Shown here: positions 11,970-24,900 of the stretch, one piece after another
Numbering within the stretch: position 1 is the stretch's first letter
Layout of the letters: each line of letters begins with the position of its first letter
Assembly (NCBI RefSeq): GCF_050908995.1
Contig: NC_135121.1
Span: forward strand, 19,034,001 to 19,098,000
Origin: Andrena cerasifolii
Taxonomy: Eukaryota; Arthropoda; Insecta; Hymenoptera; Andrenidae
Length of the DNA stretch: 64,000 nucleotides
Reading direction: 5' to 3'
The notes under the pieces: generated by a model
Database searches by the model: none
The model's input: the letters and a program-made list of their open reading frames with translations, nothing else
Told to the model about the DNA's origin: nothing
Program-made: the position numbers and the translations under genes

Positions 11970-12651
11970 TACCGTGGCCCTTATTTATTAGTGTCGAAAT
12001 TTGTTTTTGTATTTCTTTGCTCTCACCCCCTAATATGGTTCCATTTGAGAAAAAAATAGTCCCAAAAAGTTTATCATAATCGGACAACAGGAAAAGGTGT
12101 CGACCTGGCCATAAAGTTTAGAATTAATCAATGATTTGAATATAAAGAATTTCTCAAAAATGGTAAGTCCTATCGAAATTTTGTTCAAATAATATTAAAA
12201 GAGCGTTAAATTTTCTACAATTATTATATATATGATTTTTTCGTGCTTACAACCATTTTTTAGATAATAGCGTTTGAATATAGAGAGGTCTGCAACTTCG
12301 CGCGTTCCACCTGTACGGCATGACGGGCGTAGTGTGGACCTTTCTACATATATTCAAACGTTATTATTTAAAAAATGGTTGGGAGCACGAAAAAATTATA
12401 TATACAGTAATTGTAGGAAATTGAACGCTCTTTTAATATTATTTGAACAAAATTTCGAAAGGGCTTACCATTTTCGAGAAATTCTTTAAATTCAAACCAT
12501 TGACGAATTCTAAACTTTAAGGCCTATTCGACACCCTTTCCTGTTGTCCGATTGCAAAAATCTTTTTCAGGGACTATTTTTTTTATGAGACGAAACCATA
12601 TTACGGGGTGCCTGCAAAGGAAATCGCAGGTTGAAAAGAAGAGCCACCCTA
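11970..12651. mobile_element. Mutator-like long-arm foldback, 9-bp target duplication
   Basis: A near-palindrome of about 680 bp whose two arms of roughly 310-340 bp pair over most of their length. Shared arm words include AATATTAAAAGAGCGTT and TCGGACAACAGGAAA with their complements. Ends correspond to TAGGGTGGCCCTTATTT. The 9-mer ATAGTGCAA lies directly outside both ends (11961-11969 and 12652-12660), a target duplication of the size made by Mutator-like transposases, which also favour very long terminal repeats. No transposase is encoded. Partial relatives lie at 25995, 27979 and 52023. Confidence 0.75.
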
Positions 12652-12660
12652 ATAGTGCAA

Positions 12661-15026
12661 CTACGAAATCAGAAGCGAAGCAGTTCTTCCGTATTACTTT
12701 GATTCGAAGCATGCTCGATCATGCTTTTAGACAGCTGTACTTCCGCGAGGCGATGTTATTTGTTAAGTAGACAGACGGTTAAGAGCCTGGCACAGGAAAC
12801 CATGAACAGGTCGACGACAGGCTGTTCTTGCTGAAGGTTTTAAGAGCATCGGTGTGTAAGATTCGCGGACGACAAACGTTTTTCGCGAGTGCCGCGCGGA
12901 AAGCACCATTCATCTCGCCTTTTGTTTTCACCGCCGCTTCCCACCCTCTCGCTCTTTCTCCGACAAGGTCTCTCGCGGAGCCGCGAAAAAACTACCACAG
13001 TCACAAATTCCTCCTCCGCGTGAATCTGACCGAGACGATTTCATTTTTTCGTCGGCACCGTACTTTGGGGGCGGTCTGTAGGGAAATTATAATTCGGGAT
13101 AACACATTAAAAATTCAGGGACGCTTTTGTAATTTGAAAAGAAGAATTTACCTGAATTCCCACGAGGCTGTTAAAAAAAATTCCATACAGTTATAAAGCA
13201 AAAATCTCTAAACATCTCTAAAACAGAAATCGCAATGCATAATTCATACGATCACGAAATTAAAGAATCCCTTAATCAAAAAACTGTCAGTACCGAAGCA
13301 TTGTTCGTGAAAGTACAGGTCCACGATGAGAAAATTGGTCGCCAGTATACAAGAGCAGATCCACTGGATACACGAATGGCAATCGATCGAGGACAGCAAG
13401 GGGGTGAGGGCTGAGATTGATGGCGACGGGCGAGCACAAAGAGGCTCGTTCACGGGGAATCCAAATTTTTCGCGTCTCACGCACCTAAGTGGGCACCCCA
13501 TCTCTCACCGCAGAAACCATGGAAAAGCTTTCACCAGCCTGGAATTTCCTCCAATGACGTAGGTCAATCTCACTATGGAAGTCTAGCTTGACCCACGCAG
13601 TGACGCGACAGAATAAGAAAGACGCTACTTTCTCAGCAAAAAGAGTATCCCCTGTCAACCCCAGCCATTGTCTACCCTTATGTTCATCCCTTCGTTCACC
13701 TTTATTTCTGCCTCCTCCATCCATGTGATTTTTCTGCCTCCACTTATCTATCTAAACCTTCATCTCTACCTCTCACCTTCACACCTCATCATTGACCTTA
13801 GTATCACCCTTAGATTCTATACTCCCCAAATCCCAGCTTCTTCCCTACCGTAAAACGTTCCCATGCACTCTTCCTCAATGACAGATCCCCTTCCACGTAA
13901 GTGTCCCCATAAAACTAAAAATTCCACGTCGAATCATGTTGCAATCACGAAAGTGTCACACCTCCCCGTATCCCCAATCAACGAAGAGCACAAACTATCT
14001 ATCTTCTTCTCCCTCGACTTCCAACCCCCACTCAGTTCACGATTTCTTCTCACCTATCAACTTCCCCTTTAAATTTTCACCACCCTCTAGCCCCCTTTCT
14101 TCCCAACGTTCTGGTAAACATCTAGAATCTCGTCCACAAGATAATTCGATGGAAAACACTGAGGGTGTTTTCAAGAATTCTGGAAAGTTGCACCGAATTG
14201 TTGGAGGATACTTTGCCTCGTAAATTTTTAATTGACTTCCACGCGGCCGAGGCACGGAGGGTTGGCGATTTCCAGGCGGAGAGCCCGGGACGAAGGACAC
14301 GATGGAGAATGCAGAGTTCGATCTATTTTTGACGGTAGACTGACTGTTCCGGGCAAATTGACAGTCTCGGCCGCGGTGGCCGCCAGTTCTGAATAGTTCT
14401 CCGCGCAAAACCGCAGAACGAATACCGGGCTACGGTTACGATCGCTGCATCAGCTCCCCAGAAATGTACTTCCGGCACGTCCTTCCGGTTAATCGGACAG
14501 TTTCGGAATTCGTTCCAAATAGTTGTCGAAGAGTTTCGCGGGTCACGACGCCGGCGACCGAGCCGGGGGGTTTTCCAAAATCGGACAGGGCGACTCGAAA
14601 ATTGCCCCACTGCTGTTAACGCTCTCACCGAGTTCATCGAACCGTTTATTTAGCAAGTGGAAAGACAGAGCAGCTTCCAAGAGACAGAAATGTTGTGTCC
14701 ATACAGGGATTGTTGGATCGAAGGGTGTCTCGTGATTGGTGTAGATTTTGGAGGGTTGCGAGTAACAGGAATCCACTGGTACCGTTTTGATCCTGAAGAT
14801 CTATCCACTGCTAGAGTAAAAATATTTGAAGGATGCCGTGACACAAAACTTTTCAGTCAAACATTCACATCGTTTTCTTTTTAAGCTCCTTGGTAAACCT
14901 TAGATTTTCTACCCCTTTCGCGCACTGTTCTTCAATCTTAGATCTTGTTTCGCAGAAATCTCCATATAGGATAAATATTTTCAACTCGAATCGTAGGCAT
15001 AGCGGTCACAAAGACGTCTCATTTCA
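12661..15026. other. Gene-free DNA
   Basis: Mixed DNA. From about 13670 to 14110 the + strand is pyrimidine-rich with Pro/Ser/Leu frames. Apart from the local duplication listed separately I see nothing that supports a gene. Confidence 0.45.
13859..13998 (+). repeat. Local duplication, copy 1
   Basis: Aligns with 15617-15726. Shared blocks include CCCATGCA, AAATTCCAC, TCGAATCATGT, GCAATCACGAAAGTG and ACAAAC. Copies are in direct orientation about 1.75 kb apart, with a Helitron-like element between them. No known family recognised. Confidence 0.75.
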
Positions 15027-15555
15027 TCCTTACTTCCTTACTAATATATAAAAGTGAAACGTTGTCTGTTTGTTTGTCCTTCTTTCACACCTAAGGTGAA
15101 TGTCCCAATTTCTGCTCATTTAAGTGGTAACTCATAAAGTCAAAGAAGGTGTAAAAAATTTGTTTGCGATAAAAATTTGCAGAGTAATTCTTTAATAATA
15201 AATCAACCAGTTCAAAAACTATTTAAGAACGATATTTCAAGGTGTTTAACTATTAGTAATTTGTAATTAAATATATAATGCTCTAAATGCTGTGCAACGC
15301 TCGCGTAAATGTTTAAATAGTTTAGAATTATTTTCTTGCAACTATAGTACAAACGTAACGCATATAATAATAAGAAAAATACGAATTGAGCAGAAATTGG
15401 GACATCCACCTTAAACGGCTGAATGGATTTCAATGAAATTTTGAATACACATTACATGCGTCCTAGATTAGATTATAGGCTATTTATTTTAGGCTTTTTT
15501 TATTTTGGAAACATCATAAATAATTCCCGGGTGAAACTGGGTGACGGGTCAGCTA
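15027..15555 (+). mobile_element. Non-autonomous Helitron-like element
   Basis: The 5' part reads TC followed by ACTAATATATAAAAGTG and GTCTGTTTGTTTGTC. The 3' part has AAACGGCTGAATGGATTT, then a short hairpin-like CCCGGGTGAAACTGGG and ends in CTAG before T. This agrees with known Helitron ends (5' TC, 3' hairpin, CTRR, insertion between A and T). It carries a 316-bp MITE (15095-15410) and has no Rep/helicase frame. The exact 5' end is uncertain. Confidence 0.6.
15095..15410. mobile_element. MITE nested in the Helitron
   Basis: Inverted termini GGTGAATGTCCCAATTTC and its complement extend over 24 bp with one mismatch. Flanks are CTAA (15091-15094) and TTAA (15411-15414), a TTAA-type target. 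Removing it restores a continuous Helitron text (TTTCACAC + TTAAACGGCTGAATGG), so it inserted after the Helitron. Confidence 0.8.
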
Positions 15556-15616
15556 GTTTTATATAATTTTTTACATCCTTACTAAATTACCTAGCTTCTT
15601 TCTTAAGTAGAATGAC

Positions 15617-15726
15617 CCCATGCAATCTTCTTCAACCTGCCTATAAAGTTCAAAATTCCACCTCGAATCATGTAGCAATCACGAAAGTGCCACACTCCCT
15701 ATATCCCCGATCAAAGAAGCACACAA
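15617..15726 (+). repeat. Local duplication, copy 2
   Basis: Direct partner of 13859-13998, slightly shorter. Best conserved over TCGAATCATGTAGCAATCAC and the following AAAGTG.CACAC. Confidence 0.75.
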
Positions 15727-16593
15727 ACCTCCCCAAAATCCTTCCCCCAGTTCACATTCAATTGCACCAATGCACAACCTACACCTGTCTCAGGCCTACA
15801 AGGCACAAGTCACACCAATCAACACGATGAAATCATCACTCTTCCCATCCTTGCTTCAAGTACGAATCATGTATTCCAGAACGAGGCCCCCATGAAAGCG
15901 ATACCAACGCCCACGGTTATTTCTCCCGTTTTACCCACAGCGCGCGGTGGTCCCGTGACGATCTGACACGAGCATCGTTCAGCTGGTCCATTTTCGCGTG
16001 ACTCCCCGCGAAAAAAGCAGCCGAACGGCTGTTGCGAACAGCTCGTTTCGTCGGTTCATCCAGAGCACGGAAATCCGTGGATCCTAAACGGCAGTCGAAA
16101 CTTTATCGTCGTGTCCGGGCGCGGTGGATTAAACGGCCCGTTGATGAGCACGCGTGCTCGACAAACGCGATTCTTCTCCCGTCAGTCGGCTGGAACAAAG
16201 GCCGCGAGAATCGCGAGCCGTGGGGAAAAAGCTCCAGCTGCAAAACTGGCCAAGTCCGCGGCGCGTGAATATCCCCGTTCGATTAGCGCGTCGTTTTTAA
16301 TTGGCCCTGATTCGCGCCCCTCCACCCGCGATCCTGTTAGCCGCAGAAGCACCGCGATTCCAGATCGCGATACGCGCGTATTTAATACCCTTCGCAATTT
16401 TCCGTCGATTCGCGCCACGCTTCGATGGCTGGTAATTTTCTCTAGAGCCTGCTGGGAAAGTTGGGCTGCAAGGTGTTTCTTCAGGAGGTAATGAATCAAA
16501 GTGCTGCGAGATGCAAGAGGTTAAGTGGACTTTGAATGATTAAGAAGCAAATGTTGTCTCGAGCTTGTGTTGTATTTATTTTCGATTTCACAC
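15727..16593. other. Gene-free CpG-rich DNA
   Basis: Contains many CGCGA words, and open frames on both strands between 16032 and 16499 that overlap each other and have no recognisable domain. Unassigned. Confidence 0.4.
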
Positions 16594-16597
16594 TTAA

Positions 16598-17222
16598 GGG
16601 TACGCTCCCACCAAATCACTCGAAAAATAAGTCACGTTTAGGATTTTATTTTAAAAAAAGTACACGTCGTAGGGTCAAGAAACTTGTTGGGCTGCATTTG
16701 TACATCTTTGAAGATAATAAAAAACAATTTTTGGAAATTTTATCTAACATTGTTGACGGTTGGTGGGTGTGACTGTCCGGGTGATACAAATAAAAAGTTT
16801 CTCATCTGCGGAATTTTTAACGCCTCGTGGAATTACGCGAAATCAACAAACCACGGCAATTTTTAAAGTTTATAAGATTGTTCGTGGAATCTTCTACGGC
16901 TATAGCAAAATAATGTAATCTCATGTGTTCGCAGACGTTTCAATTACAAACCTCGTTCCACAAACTATAACTAAAAAATTTCCTCAAAATTCGTACTTTT
17001 TCTCCTGAGCTCTACAATTTTCTCAATTTTCGACTTTTATATTGTCTTTAAGGTTCGCGGATAGCGACATCAGTAACGCATATATTTCACATATAATTTT
17101 TTTTAGTTCTTCAAATGTTAGATATAAAGCCATAAAAGGTTCAAAATGATTTGCTTCATAATTTCTGCAGAAAAATTTCCTTAAATCTGCCTGGTTTAGC
17201 GTTGCGTAAAGTATAATCCCCC
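16598..17222. mobile_element. Possible TTAA-flanked element
   Basis: Bounded by TTAA at 16594-16597 and at 17223-17226, the latter shared with the next MITE. The ends begin GGGTACGC and GGGGGATT on the opposite strand, so the inverted match is only the G-run. The AT-rich interior looks like other MITEs here. Weak call. Confidence 0.3.
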
Positions 17223-17226
17223 TTAA

Positions 17227-17543
17227 CCTTTAGAGGGCCAGGATTTTTGCATTGAAATTGCAAATTTTATTCATGGGCATTAGTGAGTTGCAGGACTGCA
17301 GCTCGCATAATGAATAGTAAAATCAGAAAATACAAAAAAAAAAATAACACACAATACCCCAGAAAACAAAAATAACTGCTGTTATTCATTCAGGCTTGTT
17401 TAGGTTGGCAACACTGTTTCTGCGTAGAATTTCGATACTTTGACCTCAGAGTCGTGATTAGCGATATCAGAAACCCTTAGAGATATTAAAGTTGAAATTT
17501 TAAAATGTTCAATGGCCACTATAGTACCCCGGCCCTCTAAAGG
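17227..17543. mobile_element. Short TTAA MITE
   Basis: Inverted termini CCTTTAGAGGGCCAGG and CCGGCCCTCTAAAGG (16 bp, one mismatch) directly inside TTAA at 17223-17226 and 17544-17547. Length 317 bp, AT-rich, no frame. Confidence 0.82.
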
Positions 17544-17547
17544 TTAA

Positions 17548-20093
17548 ACCGTCAGGTTTTGGATGGAGATGCTTTTGTTCACTGAATCCGTCCACAAATG
17601 GAAATCATTGCTCGTCGCGTTTATTGCTGCCGCCGCGGCACAGTCTCGTGTATCCGTACAAAAGGAGTTTTATTAATCCTGCCGTCATTACGCGTTATTC
17701 GATGATAAACTGGCGGGCGCGCTGTTTTCATACATCATTAGAGGAGCAACGCTCATGAATGATTCAAACGATTTCCACTTCGTTTCAATAATCCCCGCGG
17801 AATAATTTAATTCGCCGTTGCACGTGCAATAACGTTAAAGGAACAATATTGAACGCCGGCGGCTCCCGGGTAATTCTGTAGCGGCTCATTAAACGGTAGC
17901 GCCGCAGACGATCATTGTTATGCAAAAAGAGTAGCACGGGTTGAGATACGCTGTATCAATTGCTTGGAAATTACCATCCGCGGCCCAGCTGCGGCCTGTC
18001 CGCGACCGTTCCGGCAATTGATCATCCCGGCTAAAAAGAGTTATTCACCGTTCGCTGAACAAACAAGACTCCGCCGTTCGACGGTCCTCGAGTGTGCTCG
18101 CAGCTTCCTTTTGTTTCCCCCAAGATTCCTCCACCTGCAGTCACTCTATTTATGAACGCCCCGCAAGCAATCCTTTTGTTCGCAAACGCGCACGGTGTCT
18201 TTGGAAACGTCGACCCAGTAATCGTCGATGTCTCCTCCGCGCTCTCGAATCTCCATGAACGGCGGCTTCCTACCGCGCGAACCAGTTGGTACTCCCCGCT
18301 ATAAACCACGAGCAGAGGAAGCTCCCTTGATATCTGATGGGCGGTTTAATTAATAGCAGTCATTTGGCGAACGATAGAACCCCAGTTCCATTTCTACTCT
18401 AACGATATAATTGGCCAGATCGTTCTCTTAATTGAAATAGAAAGCTGATTGATACACGGGTCGCTAGCGGAGCACGTAGCGTCCATTCCATTGCAGAATG
18501 ACGTCGTTCTCTAATCAAGCGCCGTGGAAAAACTCCGAAGCATTTCCGCGCTCCGGTGAGACCGTGTTATTCTCACCTGGGAGCAGGTAACTGGCGCCAC
18601 GGCTACGCGCACCGTATCATTTGCGACAGGCGAGCCGGTGTCAGGCCGGTGATTAGGCGACTCTCGAAGAAACCAACCCGCCGGAGGAGCCTGCGATCTA
18701 AATTTCAATCTTTAGCACGTGTACACTCGCGTGGAAAGCTTTAACGAGGCTCGTAAACGTGCGGCAAGGAGCCGATGGCGGAAGAGACTGCGCCTGGGAT
18801 CGGCCCGGTAGGTATAGAGCGGCTGGTCGACGTTAATGGCGTGTCCAGTTATCGAGTGGAGAAACAGGAATCGGGATTCGCCACGCTGATTATTCGAGTA
18901 TGAAATTGAACGTCAGGGCGGCGCGTGACATCTGTACAGACGACTTCGTATCCTGCCCCTGCGGCTCTCCGATCGGATCCGGGGCTGCAGACGGGAATTG
19001 TAAATTAATGAAGCGAACTCTACGCACTCGGCGACAGATCCGATGATTTGCAGTGCGTTACTCCAACGGCTAATTAAGCAAGCTTGTAATCCCTCGTCGA
19101 TCTTTCCACCCTTCGTGCTTTGGCATCCTCATTCTTCCATTTGTCGTGTTCTTCACCCGCAGTTCGTTTTCTGTCCCGTTCCTGGGACTTCTGTTTGACT
19201 CTGTCTTTTATAATCCCTGATCTATAGATAGTTCTAGCTGTTGAGCTCTTTAATTCTATTTATTTCTCATTTCTAAACATCGCACACTTTTCACACCCCC
19301 TCTGTTTTCTTCGTTCCACACATTCCTTTCGCTCGCGAGTCGTTTCATTTCAATGTAAGAGAGCCGCGTTGCCCAGGAGTTAAGTAGAAAATTGCCGGAA
19401 ACTTACGGCAACCTTGCCAGGCGGTGCACTCGCGCACCAAAGTACATACTGGGTTCCTCGAAAGCTGTCATAAGTTGCAAACAATTTTATCCTACTCCCT
19501 AACCACTTCCCCTATCATGTATCTCTCTACTTACCACTTTGCTGATCTACATATCTGCCCTCCCTATCTATTTCGCCTCCCTCTCTGTCTCTCTGCCGCC
19601 GTCTGTTTCTTTCGGTACCCGGCGCGGCATGGGAGAAGCAGTCAGGTGGCGGGAACGAAATTCCCTCCAACTTATGACAACTTGCTGGGCTACTATACCT
19701 GTCTGACGCGGTAAAACGCTGTACCGAATGCAGAGCTACGTAATGCTGGATTTTATGGTGCTTCGTGCTTTCGTTGGACGTGTTACGTTTATGGATCATT
19801 CCAGGGTACATGTTTCTGGAGACCACGGCCGATTTCTGGCACCATTCGAGAGACGTTACACATTAACCTCTTCGATGGAATTCAATAATGGACTGCACAG
19901 TGGTGGTGTAGTAATTACTCACATCTTAAGACTCTGAATGGTGTAGCAAAATACTGCAAACTTGTATATTCTCCAAGCTCGAGTTGTTTACAATGTAAAG
20001 ATGCAATTATTGTATATCATATTTTCAATGATTTCTAAAGTAGCGAAGGTGGAGAAGATTTAGCACACGACATCGATGTAATAAGGATGCATC
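17548..20093. other. Gene-free DNA, possible noncoding conservation
   Basis: A long stretch free of identified repeats, rich in ATTA/TAATT cores and CpG, particularly 17600-19100. This is the kind of text seen in insect regulatory DNA, but I cannot show conservation. From about 19100 to 19620 the DNA becomes pyrimidine-rich. An 11-bp inverted match GTCATAAGTTG / CAACTTATGAC occurs near 19468 and 19670. Confidence 0.35.
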
Positions 20094-20097
20094 TTAA

Positions 20098-20584
20098 GGG
20101 GTTAGGCCACCTTGGATGAAGCAAAATTATAGTCATTTTTGGTATTTTTTTTTAGGGAGATAATTAAATAAATGGAAAATTCTATATGAAGCCTGTTATT
20201 GTACAACTCTCGACGGATGGAGTCGTATTTTTTTCGCACAAAATAACGGCGGTAGAACTGTGATTCTCCGCGGTTTTAATAACGATTTTGCGATATTTCC
20301 GACATACTCTTTGCAATTGACACTTTTATAAAAACAAAAATGCGCTTTTTCTTCGCATGTTCGCCATTTCGACACAAATGAATGTTCATGGATATGCATA
20401 TGTACTTGTTTAGTTTCAAGCATGTATAACCATCTATTGCGTAAGAAAAAAATGTAACTTTTTTCGTCGAGAGTTGTACAATAGCTGGCTTCGTATTGAA
20501 TATTTCTATTTATTTCATTTTCTTGTTAAAAAAAAATCACCGAAAATGACTATAACTTTGCTTCGTCCAAGGTGGCTTAACCCC
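20098..20584. mobile_element. TTAA foldback MITE
   Basis: TTAA at 20094-20097 and 20585-20588 flank termini GGGGTTAGGCCACCTTGGA and its complement. The inverted arms continue inward through TATAGTCATTTT and TTGTACAACTCTCGACG. 487 bp, no transposase frame. Confidence 0.88.
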
Positions 20585-20588
20585 TTAA

Positions 20589-21281
20589 AGAACTTAAAAA
20601 TTTTTGCATTTTTATAAAATACCTATTAAATTCGTATAAAAATTATAGAGATCGCTGCTCAAAATGCATGATTGGAGAATCCTAGTGTGTTCAAGCAAAA
20701 GATTGCGAAACTATTTCTTCAAAGTCTCTGTTCCTTATCTCTCGATTCGCGCAATGTGGAAATCTGATCCTTAATCACGACTATCGCACAATCGAACTCC
20801 GTTCAAAGATTCCTCGTCGCGAAACACGAGAGCCGCGTGGAACTTTATACGCAAGGCTGCTTTCGCCTCCTTTCAATCCCTCCTTTTCCTCCAGTCCTCT
20901 CCAAAGAAACGTCTCGAGCCGAAACCCGTTTTGCGACAATCTCGATTTCAATTAATACTGGCTCTTTGGCAAGCGGCAATTTCGATTCGCAACCGCCCGA
21001 CGAGTTACTCGCTTCTAATTATTCTAACAATACTTTGATTGGATTTCAGTGGCACAACCTTAAACCGAGAACGCTATTGTCGGACGATAAACGTGTTTCC
21101 TACCATCCCCTCCTCGTGAGGATATAAAACAAAAAGCAGACTACACTCTAGGTTTATTCAAAGGTTCTTAATTAGCGTGTAGCTAGCAGCTTGATTAATA
21201 TCCACTCACCGCTTATTAGAACATCATTGCTTCATACCAAATATATCCCTCCGTCTTCCCCTATTTGCTAAGTAGTTACTC
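20589..21281. other. Gene-free DNA
   Basis: Mixed sequence. The frame at 20837-21127 has no recognisable domain. I see no repeat structure. Confidence 0.4.
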
Positions 21282-21285
21282 TTAA

Positions 21286-21900
21286 GGGGTTACGCCACCC
21301 TGAGACGCTCAAAACAGCACCCAATTAGACGATTTTTTTTTATAATACTGTGAAATTGAAAATTATTTCTATACTTCTTAGGTTTAGAGCGTGTATTAAT
21401 GAATATATTGTACAAATATTGTATAGAAATATTGAAAAATAGCTGAGTTATGTGTTGTCCCGCGAAGCTCCTTGGAATCATTTTTTTTTTCAAATTCACT
21501 AGCAGAATAACTTGAAGAATTTTTATTCGATTCACTTGAAATTTTAATAGAATCTTTTATAGCACTAGTTTGCAAAATAAACAAAAATGCGCAGCAGATG
21601 CTACTATCTTTTTCTTATGTAAAATGGCCCGCTGATTCCGAAAATAAGGTGTAAAAAAAATTCTATCGATGCGGTTTCGAGATATCGGCAGGTGAGCTTT
21701 TTACCTGTCTGTCAAAAAGGTGGTCCCACTTAATGGCGAATATCTCGTGTTGCGAATGACCGATATGGTCGAAAATTATATCAAATTAAAGATAATTGAA
21801 TCACCAACAAATGTACCTGACAAATTTTTCAAATCGGTTTTGTAGTTTGGGTGAAATCGATGGAAATATATGAAAAAAGTCATTTTTTTCCACCGAAATT
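21286..21900. mobile_element. Truncated TTAA element
   Basis: After TTAA (21282-21285) comes GGGGTTACGCCACCCTGAG, closely similar to the terminus of the 20098 element. The following AT-rich text resembles MITE interior. No matching right terminus was found, so the right boundary is approximate and the copy is probably broken. Confidence 0.5.
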
Positions 21901-24900
21901 AAAACCGACAATTCATTTAATCATCTGGGAAAAATCTAAATCGCAAAAATGGGCTGAATTTCTCATTTCCTACGTCGAGTCAGCACCTTTACGAAGAAAA
22001 CAAGGTACTATTGAAGAAAATCTATAGATAAATACCGAAGCTAGAGACAATTGTGTGAATACCATTCCTCGTAAAATTTCGTAGATTTCGCCTCACCACG
22101 TTTCCCTAAAAAAAATATCTAATCCTTTCTCTTCGCAATACCGCCAGAAATCGTTCAGATAATTTCAGACGCTCTCTTCGCTTCACACATTCGTGAATAA
22201 TTAATCTGCTAGAGATCTGTTTCGCGCGGCCTCGCGAAAAGAGGGCCAGAGGCGTTTCGCGACTGCGGGAAAGGCTTCAGAGGGCAGAAGCATTATACCC
22301 CCTACAGTGGATCCATCCTGGCAGAGAGTTTTGCGTTAGTTAAGATCACAAAGTTGATTCTGGGATTAACGCGAAGTCCAGCCGGATCCGGGCGCTTTCA
22401 GCCTCGTGAAAACTGAACAAGCACGCTAATCCGCCGGATGAGTTCCTCTCTGAATGTATTACCGGATGGGGTGGGATCGATGCGCGACTTCCGGGGACTT
22501 TGATGCTCGGCGAGGAGAGTTTCCACGCTGGCGGAGCATGGCCCCCGATTCCGCGCGATAAACGACCGCTTCGCGATAAATATTTATGAGAAGCGTTTAG
22601 GAGACGTTCACGCCGCTGGGTGCGCGATGGCGCAAGCAGATACTTCGCGATTTTTGACTGCTTCTTTTCTGCACGGTTCCCTCAGATCCTTTTTGATATC
22701 GAAGGGGGGGCATTAGGGATGAGATTGATGCGATAAGGGACGGCGGTTCGGAAGGGTTAATCCAATGATTGGGCGAAGTTTATGTGGTTGGTTCTGAAAG
22801 ACAGTTAAGTGGGGATCGTTTAAGAAGCACGGAAGGTACACAGGGGAAATTAAAGGGATTTGTAAGGGATTTATCGAGGGACTAGTTCTATAAATGATGG
22901 GGTGTTTTCCAAGCAGCACGTGGATAAGAGATCTCTTTACCTGCTCCAAAGTGTTCCCCGCCTCCATGTACTCACACTCGCAAAAATTCACACCCCAGAA
23001 ATTAGCAAACCCTCTAAGGATTCTCAGTACCAGGTGCCCCAATCTCAGCAGACATTGCATCAAAATCACCCAACCCTCTCTACCACGATGAAGAATCATC
23101 AGAAACTGCCATCCACAGTCATCCCAAAACCATCGATTCCACGTTCCGCATCGCTTACCGCAGGACACGTAAAAGAAGACAAAAAAGAAGCCCTCCGAAC
23201 AAAGGCGACCACACTTTCTACAACAATCTCGTCGAAACGATGCCCGCCGCCATATAATCACGCCTCCATTGTCCCATCGATTGCCACGGTATCCAATTCG
23301 ACGGTCTTCGGGAGGTCGAGTTGCTTCCGTTGTGAATTCGATTTAGCACCATCGGCGGGGGACAGTTCCCCGCGTCTAATTGCGTAATAAGGAGCAACGC
23401 GCCCTGTAAATTAGGATTATAAAGTCAGCCACCCGACGGACGTTCCTCCCGTAATTACACGAGGGGGGGGGGGGGTTGTAGAACGAGAATGAGGAGGCGA
23501 TCTCTAAATTATTTGGGAACCCAGTGTGTATTTCGAGGGCGTTTAGCGACGCTCCAGCTTATGAATTACAGAGCGGCATCAATTTCGCCGCGCTCGTTAA
23601 CGATCCGTTATGTATCGGTACGAGGTTCGCCGATCGATGGCGCGCGAGACTCGCATGAAATTGGCGAGCACCAAAGCCGGCACGACTGCTCTCCACCCGT
23701 TCGGACGACTTTATTTCTCGCCAGCTTCAATCCCCCCCCCCCCCCTCTCTGTAAAGCGTGCCGTTTAATTAAGTGCAGTGTGTAAGTTGGTCCGGCGGGC
23801 CAGTTTACATTTAATCCAGCAATCCTTGTAATTTGGGATCAGTGACTCGTAAATGCAGACAGAGATGGAGGGCAGAGAAGAAAGAGATCGGTGCAGATAA
23901 AGCTTCTGGTAGGGTAAGGGTGATTGGATTGTGGGGAGATGAGCAATTAATGAGGCGTGGGTAGATACCACTGTAATAGGACGTGGAGGTTTCACTAGAG
24001 GGCTGAAAGAAATCGGCCTGAAGAATGGATTTTGTAGTCGGTAGATCTGCGCCCCTACTGATTTGCAACCGATCTGCGCAGCTCCCACGGATCTGACACG
24101 CGCGATTGGTCGCGGCACTTTCCTACCAATCAACAGTATATCGCTGCGCGGAACGAGTCTATTCTAAAGTGAAATGCAGTATGGATATAAAATTACTGGT
24201 CAGAGAATCCGGCTCCCATTGAAACATCCCCCATAATGTCTCGATAGAAGCTTAATCTACCAAGTTACTCCACGCGGACAATACATCCAATTAATCGAAT
24301 TGAGCCAGAAATTCGCGAAGAACCGAAGCGCAACGGGGCACGGGCGCCAGCTAAAGTGATTCGTAACAATCATCGAGATACGCCCCGTGTTAATTCTCGA
24401 TCCTGGTCACGCAAGCCTAAGCCCCGCGTGAAATAGCATCGGGGCCCGTAATTCACAGGAACGAGATAGTTGTAAGGTTCCGGCATGGCGGATTAAAAAA
24501 TATAAATCGTGCTGCTCGAGTGGGGCGGGACGCCTTGAAACGTGGCCACCATTTCGCTCGCTCGCCGGTTCAACCGTATTTCAGGCTAGAGGGGCCCGTG
24601 GGCAGATAAGAATTTCGCCCAACACCACCAGCTGCGATACACAATTTTCATTCCTCTCTGCTTTTTATCCCATTCTTCCGTTCATTTTGGCAATGTCTCC
24701 CTGGCGAGATTAAACCTGGAAAAGTGTTTACGGGCAATACCCGTATCCCGATGCTCGGCGACATATTTAACCGAATTTAAATTCCACCCCCCCCCCCCCC
24801 ACCCCCCACCTCGCGATTTTATTCGCCGCGTGTGCGCGATATATTTCACTTCCTGTTAACTGTTAACGTCCCCGTACGAATTTCAAAACGGAACGAAAGT

